Shown: positions 7,781-14,584 of the stretch, in pieces
How the letters are laid out: each line of letters begins with the position of its first letter
How positions within the stretch are numbered: the stretch's first letter is position 1
Source: Lentisphaerales bacterium
Lineage (GTDB): Bacteria > Verrucomicrobiota > Kiritimatiellia > JAUXFM01
DNA length: 45,044 nt
Assembly (NCBI GenBank): GCA_030622955.1
Contig: JAUXFM010000007.1
Location: forward strand, 1 to 45,044
Reading direction: 5' to 3'
Notes under the pieces: generated by a model
The model's input: the letters and a program-made list of their open reading frames with translations, nothing else
What the model was told of the DNA's origin: nothing
Database searches by the model: none
Position numbers and translations under genes: made by a program

Positions 7781-8353
7781 ATGAAGATTCTCGCAGTGTC
7801 ATGTTCGCCTCGAAAAGAGGGCAACACAGAAACAATGCTCAAGGAAGCAGCGCAGGGAGCCCTGTCGGCAGGTGCGGGAGTTGAATTTATTCGATTGCAG
7901 GATATGGCAATTGAACCTTGTCGGGAATGTATGGCCTGCAGCAGGACGGGAAGATGTGTCATAGATGATGATATGCAGGCTCTTCAACGGAAGCTGATAG
8001 AAATGGACGGCATCATAATGGCTGCCCCGATGTTCTTCATGGGCATACCCGCGCGTGGCAAAGCGTTTATTGACAGATGCCAGCCATTCTGGGCTGCAAA
8101 ATATGTTCTGAGCGAGAGTCTGGTGGCGGGCGGGAAGGAAGGTCGGAAAGGCCTGTTCCTTTCAGTTGGCGGCACGGAGTTCAAGCATCTCTTTGATGGT
8201 GCGTTGAAAGTTGTCAAATCGATGTTCTCGGTTATTGACGTGGAACACTGCGGAGACGTGTTATTGCGGAAAGTCGATGAGAAGGGCGATATTCTCAAGC
8301 ATCCCGATGTCATGGCAAAGTGCCGCGAGCTGGGCGCGGGGCTCGTCCGGTGA
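7781..8353 (+). CDS. Iron-sulfur flavoprotein / NADPH-dependent FMN reductase family
   Basis: A 190-residue flavodoxin-fold protein. The N-terminus KILAVSCSPRKEGNTE is the FMN phosphate-binding loop of this family. CRECMACSRTGRC at about residues 46-58 supplies four cysteines, as in iron-sulfur flavoproteins. A second typical segment, MAAPMFFMGIPARGKAFIDR, follows. Such proteins move electrons to small acceptors or reduce quinones and metals; the substrate is unknown. I chose the ATG at 7781, where the domain starts, over an in-frame TTG at 7757. The next gene on this strand is a ferredoxin protein. Confidence 0.8.
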   Translation: MKILAVSCSPRKEGNTETMLKEAAQGALSAGAGVEFIRLQDMAIEPCRECMACSRTGRCVIDDDMQALQRKLIEMDGIIMAAPMFFMGIPARGKAFIDRCQPFWAAKYVLSESLVAGGKEGRKGLFLSVGGTEFKHLFDGALKVVKSMFSVIDVEHCGDVLLRKVDEKGDILKHPDVMAKCRELGAGLVR

Positions 8354-8880
8354 TATGCGGCCAGTGACCGGGAATCTGACATCAATCTGCAACTTGTTCC
8401 TTCGCAGCGGCGAGCGCGTAGGGGCGCGGTGTGAAGGAGAATCTGCCATCCGAAATCCCCAATGGAAAGCATTGTTGACAAACTGTTTACAGCGAGGGTG
8501 TCTTTGGATGTGCTGTTGAGCTGATGATGAATCCTGTAGAAACGTGTCAGATCGGGTAGTGGTGTCTCATAACTGTCTTGTCAGCGGGTCCGGCACCCGC
8601 AGGGCAGCGGCGCGGGAGCTGCAAGACCTTGGCACGCAACGCGTTGCAAATATATTAAAACTCTATTTCTATGCTATGAATTTGATCAGGTGGGGCGCAA
8701 ATGCAGATTGATAAGGCATTCTGACGGGACATCGGTGTAGGCTCTTTGTGAGAAAACTGGCGGCACAAAACATTGATTTCCAATAGTTTTCGCCTGTTCA
8801 CAACGCCGAAGATCAGGAATGGCACGAATCTAGCGTGAAGGAAGAGGTAACATTACAGGTTTAGGATGGGAGGTTGAACT
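8354..8880. other. Intergenic region with hairpin and AT-rich segment
   Basis: No gene is supported in these roughly 530 bases. They contain a perfect 6-bp stem (GCGGGT/ACCCGC, 8584-8600), a 12-bp palindrome GCAACGCGTTGC (about 8636-8647) and an AT-rich segment at 8645-8690 that could hold the promoter of the downstream ferredoxin gene. A TTGGCACG sequence at 8629 resembles a sigma-54 -24 element but lacks a correctly spaced -12 element. Confidence 0.4.
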
Positions 8881-9678
8881 ATGGCGCGTAAGACGAGAAA
8901 GATTGTATCGATTGATGAAGACAAGTGCAACGGGTGTGGGAACTGCATAACTGCTTGTGCTGAGGGGGCCCTTGCTCTCGTGGACGGCAAGGCGAAGATA
9001 GTGAAAGAGATGTTCTGCGATGGTTTTGGGGACTGTATTGGCGAATGTCCTACTGGTGCACTGAAGATAGAGGATCGCGAGTCGGAGGAGTTTGATGAAG
9101 AAGCAACGAAGGAGCATATCCGGAGTACGGAGGGAGAAGATGCCGTGAAACGGATGGAGGCGACTGCTCAGGTGCATGAAGGGGGTGAACATCCGGTGCA
9201 TCCACCGGCAGGTGGCTGTCCCGGTTCCAAAATGCGTTTTGTTGCCAAGGACAAAGCCAAGTCTGCCGCGTCGGCGGGCGCTGGCCAGTTGATAGAATCG
9301 GAACTGCAGCAGTGGCCCGTACAGATCCATCTGGTTCAACCTGGCGCACCGTACTTCAAGGGCAGGGAGCTGGCAGTTCTTTCAACCTGTGCACCCGTGG
9401 CCAATGCAGAGATCCATCAACGTTTCATTCGAGGACGTGGTGTGGCAGTGGGCTGTCCGAAGCTTGACGACGCAGAAACATACGCAGAGAAGTTGGGTGC
9501 TATTCTTGAAGATTCAAGTATACCGAGAGTGATTATTGTGCGAATGGAGGTGCCTTGTTGCGGGGGATTGACAGCGATCGTAGCAGAGGCAGTGAAGCTG
9601 AGTGGGCGGACCGATCTAGAGGTCGAGGAAATAACTGTCGGAGTGGATGGGACGATCCATGGAGCCATGAAGATATAG
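8881..9678 (+). CDS. Ferredoxin-domain iron-sulfur protein
   Basis: A 265-residue protein. The N-terminal ferredoxin domain has Cys16, 19, 22, 26 and Cys46, 52, 56. In the second motif, the position where a Cys is usual (residue 49) is Phe, so the second cluster has only three Cys ligands from the classical set. A linker of about 70 residues, rich in charged residues, follows. A C-terminal domain of about 120 residues then carries further cysteines (LSTCAPVA, VGCPKLDD, EVPCCGG). It is probably a cytoplasmic electron-transfer protein. A good site (GGGAGG, 9-base spacing) precedes the ATG. The 7-bp repeat array begins 34 bases after the stop. Confidence 0.75.
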   Translation: MARKTRKIVSIDEDKCNGCGNCITACAEGALALVDGKAKIVKEMFCDGFGDCIGECPTGALKIEDRESEEFDEEATKEHIRSTEGEDAVKRMEATAQVHEGGEHPVHPPAGGCPGSKMRFVAKDKAKSAASAGAGQLIESELQQWPVQIHLVQPGAPYFKGRELAVLSTCAPVANAEIHQRFIRGRGVAVGCPKLDDAETYAEKLGAILEDSSIPRVIIVRMEVPCCGGLTAIVAEAVKLSGRTDLEVEEITVGVDGTIHGAMKI

Positions 9679-9712
9679 GAGCGAGGCGAGCTTCGCGGAG
9701 GCGGGAACGGCG

Positions 9713-9894
9713 AACATCCAACATCCAACATCCAACGGCCAACATCCAACGGCCAACGTCCAACATCCAACGTCCAACATCCAACGTCCAACGGCCAACA
9801 TCCAACGGCCAACATCCAACGTCCAACGTCCAACGTCCAACGTCCAACGTCCAACGTCCAACGGCGAATGGCGAATGGCGAATGGCGAATGGCG
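9713..9894 (+). repeat. Tandem heptanucleotide array, 26 units
   Basis: Exactly 26 units of 7 bp: 22 of the form AAC(AT/GT/GG)C(C/G), then four of AATGGCG. The units differ almost only at positions 4-5, giving three interspersed types. All six frames stay open across the array because 7 is not a multiple of 3 and the units lack stop codons, so apparent proteins rich in LDVGRW here are artefacts. It lies between the ferredoxin gene and the CsoR-type promoter of the permease. A decayed version lies at 12084-12118, before the second such promoter. Confidence 0.95.
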
Positions 9895-9963
9895 AACTAG
9901 AGAGGAGGCATGTTGGAATAATATGCTTCTATCGTGCAGGAGTAAAAGAATGAGAAATAGTTC

Positions 9964-9990
9964 TTGAGCTATACCCCCGTGGGGTATATG
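9964..9990 (+). promoter_or_regulatory. CsoR-type operator within putative promoter of permease gene
   Basis: A perfect palindrome TATACCCC-CGT-GGGGTATA (9970-9988) matches the GC-rich, T/A-flanked inverted repeats bound by CsoR/RcnR-family regulators. It fills the spacer of a plausible sigma-70 promoter: TTGAGC (9964-9969), 15 bases, TATATG (9985-9990). Bound repressor would therefore block RNA polymerase. The permease ATG lies 46 bases downstream of the -10 element with a strong ribosome site. A nearly identical arrangement precedes csoR at 12140-12166. Confidence 0.75.
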
Positions 9991-10035
9991 GTATTGGTGT
10001 CGGATGGGAAAGGAATCTTTGACGGGAGGTGAACG

Positions 10036-11259
10036 ATGGACGCTGCAACAGAATTCATCGCACAATTCTGGTCAACGATTGGCGAGATGGCGCCGTATCT
10101 GCTCTTCGGGTTCATGATTGCCGGTATTCTTCACGTACTAATCTCGCCGCGGTTCGTTGAGACTCAGTTGGGGGGACCCGGTTTCTGGCCAGTGTTCAAA
10201 GCCTCGCTATTTGGGGTGCCTCTCCCACTATGTTCATGCGGAGTCATTCCTGTAGCCGCTTCACTCAGAAGGCATGGCGCCAGTAAAGGTGCTACGGCTT
10301 CTTTTCTTCTTTCTACGCCGCAAACAGGGGTCGACAGTATCTTTGTGACCTACAGCTTGTTGGGCCCTGTGTTTGCTGTCGTGCGTCCGATAGCAGCTCT
10401 GGTCTCTGGCTTATTGGGTGGTTCCATCGTTGGCCTTGGAGAAGGTAATGCTCCTGGATCGGACGGTCCCTCTCCGAAGCAGAAAGGAGACGATTCTTAT
10501 CCGCCTCTCAAGCGCGACTTTGCTGAGGTCATGCGCTACGCCTTCATCGTGCTGCCGCGTGACATAGCAAAGCCGTTGTTGATTGGCTTGGTGTTGGCCA
10601 GTGCGATATCTGTTTGGGTGCCTGAGAACTTTGTTGAGCAGACGATCGGGGCGGGGGTAGGGGCGATGTTCTTCATGATGTTGCTGGGGATACCGCTCTA
10701 CGTCTGCGCAACCGCTTCTGTGCCTATTGCCGCTGCCTTGTTGGCGAAGGACGCTGCGCCGGGTGCTGTACTGGTTTTCTTGATGACGGGGCCAGCGACA
10801 AATGCTGCAGCAGTTGCGGTTGTTTGGAAAACCATGGGTCGCAGAACTGCTCTTATCTACTTCATTACTGTGGTCGTTACAGCACTGGGTTTCGGAATGT
10901 TGCTGGATCATCTGCCTTTTGGCATTCGTGTGTTGGCTGGCGATGCGGCACAGTTGATGATTCCTGACGTGATCAAGATCGCCTGCGCTGTTGGGCTCTT
11001 TGCCATACTGGCCTATGCGATCTTCAAGCCGAAGAGGGCTGAAAAGTTGAAGATGGATGAGGGAATTGTCATAAAGATAGCGGGGATGAACTGTAGCCAT
11101 TGCGTAAACAGGGTTCAAAAGGTCCTTGAGGAATGTGATGGTGTTAAATGTGCGAGTGTTGATCTAGATGGCGGCCGGGCGATCATAGCAGGGCGCGACT
11201 ACAAGCTTGACGGGCTGACAGATGCGGTCAATCAACTTGGATATAGGGCAGAGTTATGA
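10036..11259 (+). CDS. SO_0444-family metal efflux permease with C-terminal HMA domain
   Basis: A 407-residue membrane protein. Two blocks of hydrophobic helices (about residues 10-135 and 170-325) form the DUF318/ArsP-type permease fold, with the family motif PLPLCSCGV (62-70) and the matching second-half segment GIPLYVCATASVPIAA. Residues about 342-407 form a heavy-metal-associated domain with GMNCSHC (Cys353, Cys356). This layout fits SO_0444-type Cu/Zn efflux permeases. GGGAGGTG four bases before the ATG is a strong ribosome site. The stop overlaps the DUF2400 start by four bases. Control by the CsoR-type operator is inferred from sequence. Confidence 0.85.
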   Translation: MDAATEFIAQFWSTIGEMAPYLLFGFMIAGILHVLISPRFVETQLGGPGFWPVFKASLFGVPLPLCSCGVIPVAASLRRHGASKGATASFLLSTPQTGVDSIFVTYSLLGPVFAVVRPIAALVSGLLGGSIVGLGEGNAPGSDGPSPKQKGDDSYPPLKRDFAEVMRYAFIVLPRDIAKPLLIGLVLASAISVWVPENFVEQTIGAGVGAMFFMMLLGIPLYVCATASVPIAAALLAKDAAPGAVLVFLMTGPATNAAAVAVVWKTMGRRTALIYFITVVVTALGFGMLLDHLPFGIRVLAGDAAQLMIPDVIKIACAVGLFAILAYAIFKPKRAEKLKMDEGIVIKIAGMNCSHCVNRVQKVLEECDGVKCASVDLDGGRAIIAGRDYKLDGLTDAVNQLGYRAEL

Positions 11260-12035
11260 AACATGGGAGGATACATCACAGGTTGGAGAAGCTTTACGGG
11301 AAGTATACGCATAGGGAATACGTGCATCCTGACCCGCTGGAATTTCTTTATGATTATCCTGATATTGAGGACAGGGAAATAGTGGGCTTCATTGCGTCGG
11401 CACTGGCATACGGGCGTGTCAACCAGATACTGAAGAGCGTACGTTTCGTGTTGGATCAACTTGGCGAATCTCCTTACGAGACGTTGGTCGAAGGATCAGG
11501 CAGGGCATTCGTGCCGAAGCTTCGGGATTTCAAGCATCGGTTCGCGACCGGCAAGGAAATGGTCAATATGTTCAAAGGCATTCGGCGAGTTGTCCGCAAA
11601 TATGGTTCATTGAATGCATGTTTTCTAAAGGGCCTGAGCAAGACTGATGAAAACATCATTCCTGCGTTGGAGTCCTTTGCGCATGAGCTGGGGGGCGGGG
11701 AAAGTCATCTGATCCCCTGTGCGGGCAGGGGCAGCGCTTGCAAGAGGCTGAACCTTTTCTTGCGTTGGATGGTGCGCGAGGATGTTGTGGACCCTGGTGG
11801 GTGGGAAGGAGTCTTGCCGTCAAAGCTGTTGATTCCACTTGATACGCACATGTACAAGTTTGGCAAGGCGCTCGGCTTTACTGAGAGGAAGACGGCAAAC
11901 CTGACAACGGCGCTAGAGATTACCAAAGAGTTCAAGGCGCTCTGTCCCGATGATCCGGTCAGGTATGATTTCTGTCTTACCAGAGTTGGTATTAATGGGT
12001 TGCCCGACTTCGAGGACCTGGTTTCAGAGGGTTAG
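11256..12035 (+). CDS. TIGR02757 / DUF2400 family protein
   Basis: A 259-residue soluble protein. The family is recognised from DPLEFLYDYPDIEDREIVGFIASALAYGR near the N-terminus and LIPLDTHMYKFGKALGFT in the last third. The family has a DNA-glycosylase-like helical look, but no activity is established. It overlaps the permease gene by four bases (ATGA), so it would be expressed with a metal exporter. Whether that link is functional is unknown. Confidence 0.8.
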   Translation: MKHGRIHHRLEKLYGKYTHREYVHPDPLEFLYDYPDIEDREIVGFIASALAYGRVNQILKSVRFVLDQLGESPYETLVEGSGRAFVPKLRDFKHRFATGKEMVNMFKGIRRVVRKYGSLNACFLKGLSKTDENIIPALESFAHELGGGESHLIPCAGRGSACKRLNLFLRWMVREDVVDPGGWEGVLPSKLLIPLDTHMYKFGKALGFTERKTANLTTALEITKEFKALCPDDPVRYDFCLTRVGINGLPDFEDLVSEG

Positions 12036-12083
12036 TTGATCTCTGTGCCGCGTAGAAGAAGGATCCCGGGTTGACTGAGCGCC

Positions 12084-12118
12084 GAACATCGAACGCTCCA
12101 GATCCAGCATCGAACTGC
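12084..12118 (+). repeat. Decayed heptamer repeat
   Basis: Five consecutive 7-base units (GAACATC, GAACGCT, CCAGATC, CAGCATC, GAACTGC) keep the period and part of the sequence of the array at 9713-9894 but have diverged. It lies 27 bases before the second CsoR-type palindrome. Confidence 0.5.
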
Positions 12119-12139
12119 GGTGGGTAACGTTGTTTTATC

Positions 12140-12166
12140 TTGCCGTATACCCTGATGGGGTATATC
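12140..12166 (+). promoter_or_regulatory. CsoR-type operator within putative csoR promoter
   Basis: The palindrome TATACCC-TGATG-GGGTATA (12146-12164) shares its half-sites with the one before the permease gene. It again fills a 15-base spacer, between TTGCCG (12140-12145) and TATATC (12161-12166). Autoregulation of csoR is common in the family and is implied here. The csoR ATG at 12178 is only 11 bases past the -10 element, so the transcript would have almost no leader. Confidence 0.75.
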
Positions 12167-12177
12167 ATGAAATCATC

Positions 12178-12465
12178 ATGAAGAAGAAATGTCATACAAC
12201 AAGGCATGACGAGAACCTTGCCAGGCTTGCACGACTCGAGGGGCAGGTGCGTGGTGTAAGGAAGATGGTCGAAGATGGGGGCTACTGCATTGACATCGTG
12301 ACACAGCTGCAGGCTGTGCAGTCGGCGGCAGCATCCGTTTCCAGGCTTGTCCTTGAAAAGCACATACGCACATGCGTCACCGATGCCATTCGCAGCAAAT
12401 CTGCGAAAGCGATGGACGGGAAACTTGAGGAGCTGATGAAGGTTCTCAAGAGATGCCAGCGATAG
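12178..12465 (+). CDS. csoR: CsoR-family metal-sensing repressor
   Basis: A 95-residue all-helical DUF156/CsoR protein. The three Cu(I) ligands of CsoR are present: Cys37 (GGYC), His62 and Cys66 (EKHIRTC). This C-H-C set points to copper rather than to nickel/cobalt (RcnR) or formaldehyde (FrmR). The DNA-binding N-terminal helix contains LARLEGQVRGVRKMVE. I chose the ATG at 12178, where the conserved domain begins; no ribosome site precedes it, consistent with a leaderless or near-leaderless message. It likely controls the operon running to the CDF transporter and the separate permease. Confidence 0.88.
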   Translation: MKKKCHTTRHDENLARLARLEGQVRGVRKMVEDGGYCIDIVTQLQAVQSAAASVSRLVLEKHIRTCVTDAIRSKSAKAMDGKLEELMKVLKRCQR

Positions 12466-12481
12466 TTGGAGAGGGCTTTCT

Positions 12482-13495
12482 ATGAGCTATGCTCTCAAAA
12501 TCTGTGCAGTGTCAATGTATCTTGCAGGTGCGGTCGCGTTTGCAGATGAATCCGCGCTTTACGGTGAGGTCAATCTGCTGTCCGGCTATTCTGAGAGCGA
12601 AGAGTGGATCGGCGAGAAGGGCAGGATGCTCAAGAACTCGGTGGGCTTCGAGTGGTATGGCAACTTTTCTGATGACTTTGGTGATTTCCTCACTGCGGAC
12701 CTGCAAGCACGATTAAGTTACGACTCCTCTGCTGATGCGGAGGACGAATGGGCTGTCGAGATCCACAACGCCTGGCTGGAATACAAGCTCGGATTGGGCA
12801 GGAACTTGAGGCTTGGCCATTTCTCGCCGGCATTTGGACTGGAATCCAGCCTGGACACGCATGGGACGTTGTTCCAGACACTCGCGGGACAAGACATCGG
12901 GTTCAAGAAGGATTGGGGAATTGGATACAGGGGGATTCTTGGTGGTTTCGATTACCAGGTGGCGGCTCAACTGGGATCTGGCATGGGTATCGAGCAGGAT
13001 GATGGCAGCTTTCTTGTTAGTGGCAGGATGGGGAGTCCACAGGCGGATAGCTTCCAATACGGATTGTCGCTTCTTTATGGCGAAGTGCTTATGGGTAAAC
13101 AGGCCAGGATCTTTCCGCGACCGGATATGGGTGAGAAAGCGACATTCAAGAGAAGGGCGGGAGTAGACGCACAATTCCTGCATGGATCTTTGGCATACAA
13201 GGGAGAATTGACGCTGGGTCGTAATGAAGCAAATGACGTGGTCGGGGCTCTTGTTCAACTGGACTATACGGTGCCGTCCCACCAGGAGTTTGGCGTGGGG
13301 CTGCAGGGGCGGGTTTGGTCTGATGATCCAAGCGATAACGATGCAGCAGCGTCAGAGGTCGGGATCAGGGCCCTGTACAAAGTTAGCAGGGATCTGGTCC
13401 TGAGGCTGGGTCTGTTCCAGGATGTTCAGAGACCGGGTGATGGGGAAGAAGTCCGTATTTTTGTTCAGTTGTATTATTTCGGGAAAGCCCTGTGA
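12482..13495 (+). CDS. Outer-membrane beta-barrel (porin-like) protein
   Basis: A 337-residue exported protein. The signal peptide (about 1-21) likely ends at AFA. The rest alternates polar and hydrophobic residues with many aromatic-flanked strands (for example FEWYGNFSDDFGDFLTADLQ and LRLGHFSPAFGLESS), and the last strand is near VRIFVQLYYF. This is the look of a 16-18 strand porin. Its substrate is unknown. A strong ribosome site (GGAGAGGG, 6-base spacing) precedes the ATG. It lies 16 bases after csoR, so it may carry metal or a chelate across the outer membrane in step with the ABC proteins downstream. Confidence 0.7.
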   Translation: MSYALKICAVSMYLAGAVAFADESALYGEVNLLSGYSESEEWIGEKGRMLKNSVGFEWYGNFSDDFGDFLTADLQARLSYDSSADAEDEWAVEIHNAWLEYKLGLGRNLRLGHFSPAFGLESSLDTHGTLFQTLAGQDIGFKKDWGIGYRGILGGFDYQVAAQLGSGMGIEQDDGSFLVSGRMGSPQADSFQYGLSLLYGEVLMGKQARIFPRPDMGEKATFKRRAGVDAQFLHGSLAYKGELTLGRNEANDVVGALVQLDYTVPSHQEFGVGLQGRVWSDDPSDNDAAASEVGIRALYKVSRDLVLRLGLFQDVQRPGDGEEVRIFVQLYYFGKAL

Positions 13496-13554
13496 TTTGG
13501 CATGAGAATTGCATCCTGTAATGATTAATAGAGGGCGTCTGAGGAGAATGCAGA

Positions 13555-14229
13555 ATGAAACCCGTTTTGACACTTTCTGTGCTGGCAATAGGGTGTTGCA
13601 TGGCTGTCAATGTCGCATCTGCGGCGGTTGGTTGTACACTCAATGATCCAGACAGAGATATTCGCAAAATTTTTCCTGGAGCGACCAACTACAAGACCGA
13701 ATTCTTGACGATCAGAGAAGAAGGCGGGCAGGAACTCTTGAAAGATATTGAATCGAAACTGGGCGCTGAACTTGATCCTGTATACGAAGCTGACGATGTA
13801 CCCTATGCCTATTACATTGTGCTCAAAGGGAAAGAAGTGATCGGAAGGGTGCATGGGATTAACCAGAAGGGCAAATATGGGGGAATGCAGCTGATTCTTG
13901 CGACGGACATTGAGGGTGTCATCGCAGCCTTCTACTACCAGAAGATTTCCTCGCCGGAAGCAAAGAAGTTTCGAGCCAGTGAGTTCACTGATAAGTTTAA
14001 GGGGTTGAGCCTGTTCGAGTTCTACCTGCACAAGAAAGCGGATATTAAGGAAAGAGCGAAGACGAAGGTTGGCATGATCAAGGATCCGAGCGAGAAGAGC
14101 GGCGTCGATTTCAAGGCTACGATGCGGGGAGTAATGAAGAACCTTATTCTTCTCGATGAGTTCAAGCTGGAGCAGAAACACTACAAGAAGATAGCTGAGG
14201 AGAAAGACAATGAAGACATTGACAAGTAG
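13555..14229 (+). CDS. Periplasmic FMN-binding-like protein (tentative)
   Basis: A 224-residue exported protein. The signal peptide is about residues 1-23 (cut after ASA). Residues about 90-150 (KGKEVIGRVHGINQKGKYGGMQ, then VIAAFYYQKISSPEAKKF) resemble the FMN-binding domain of NqrC/RnfG/NosR-type proteins, where the strand order is similar. I cannot see the usual Thr phosphoester site with confidence. The C-terminal 60 residues are highly charged and helical. GAGGAG lies 8 bases before the ATG. It overlaps the lipoprotein gene by 20 bases and probably acts with the ABC exporter. Confidence 0.55.
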   Translation: MKPVLTLSVLAIGCCMAVNVASAAVGCTLNDPDRDIRKIFPGATNYKTEFLTIREEGGQELLKDIESKLGAELDPVYEADDVPYAYYIVLKGKEVIGRVHGINQKGKYGGMQLILATDIEGVIAAFYYQKISSPEAKKFRASEFTDKFKGLSLFEFYLHKKADIKERAKTKVGMIKDPSEKSGVDFKATMRGVMKNLILLDEFKLEQKHYKKIAEEKDNEDIDK

Positions 14230-14584
14230 AACAGCGGTTGTTGTGACAATGCTGGTGATGGCATTCGTTTTCTCCGGTTGCGGGAAGCCGGTGCTGTATG
14301 GTGCTGCATCTACGGTAGCGGATATCACGTCTGCGGCAGATATTCTGTCGAACCCTGAAGACTTCGAGGGGAAGAGTGTGAAGGTAGAAGGCAGGATCGT
14401 CACAGAATGTCCTTCTGGCTGTTGGTTTGAGATCGAGGAAGGCAACGCACGTCTGTATGTTGATATTGCACCGTCGGGTTTGGCGATACCTCAGAAGGTT
14501 GGCAGCAAAGTTACGGTTGAGGGTGCGGTTACCGTTGAAGACAACAAGGCCAAGCTGATCGGTCGGGGGGTAGAGATAAAGTGA
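14210..14584 (+). CDS. Lipoprotein with DUF4920-like OB-fold domain
   Basis: A 124-residue lipoprotein. The lipobox is VFSGC with lipidated Cys24. The mature part forms an OB-like barrel: GKSVKVEGRIVTECPSGCWFEI, then the strand ARLYVDI, then VGSKVTVEGAV. The ECPSGCW element (Cys67, Cys71, Trp72) is the hallmark of DUF4920-like proteins and could bind metal. It starts inside the preceding gene and its stop codon overlaps the GTG of the ABC permease, so the three genes are translationally linked. Confidence 0.65.
   Translation: MKTLTSRTAVVVTMLVMAFVFSGCGKPVLYGAASTVADITSAADILSNPEDFEGKSVKVEGRIVTECPSGCWFEIEEGNARLYVDIAPSGLAIPQKVGSKVTVEGAVTVEDNKAKLIGRGVEIK

Noticed and set aside
8211-8519. A 102-codon frame overlapping the flavoprotein gene and running beyond it
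   Set aside because: It is out of frame with the flavoprotein gene, begins inside it and shows no domain.
8629-8648. Sigma-54 promoter-like TTGGCACG...TTGCA before the ferredoxin gene
   Set aside because: The GG and GC are 13 bases apart instead of 10, so the -24/-12 geometry is wrong.
9713-9894. Possible CRISPR array
   Set aside because: The repeat unit is 7 bp with no spacers and there are no cas genes in the window.
9417-10065. Long overlapping frames on both strands with repeating WTLDVGRW-like or TSNIQRP-like text
   Set aside because: They are the heptamer array translated in different frames; the array has no stop codons, so the frames stay open without being genes.
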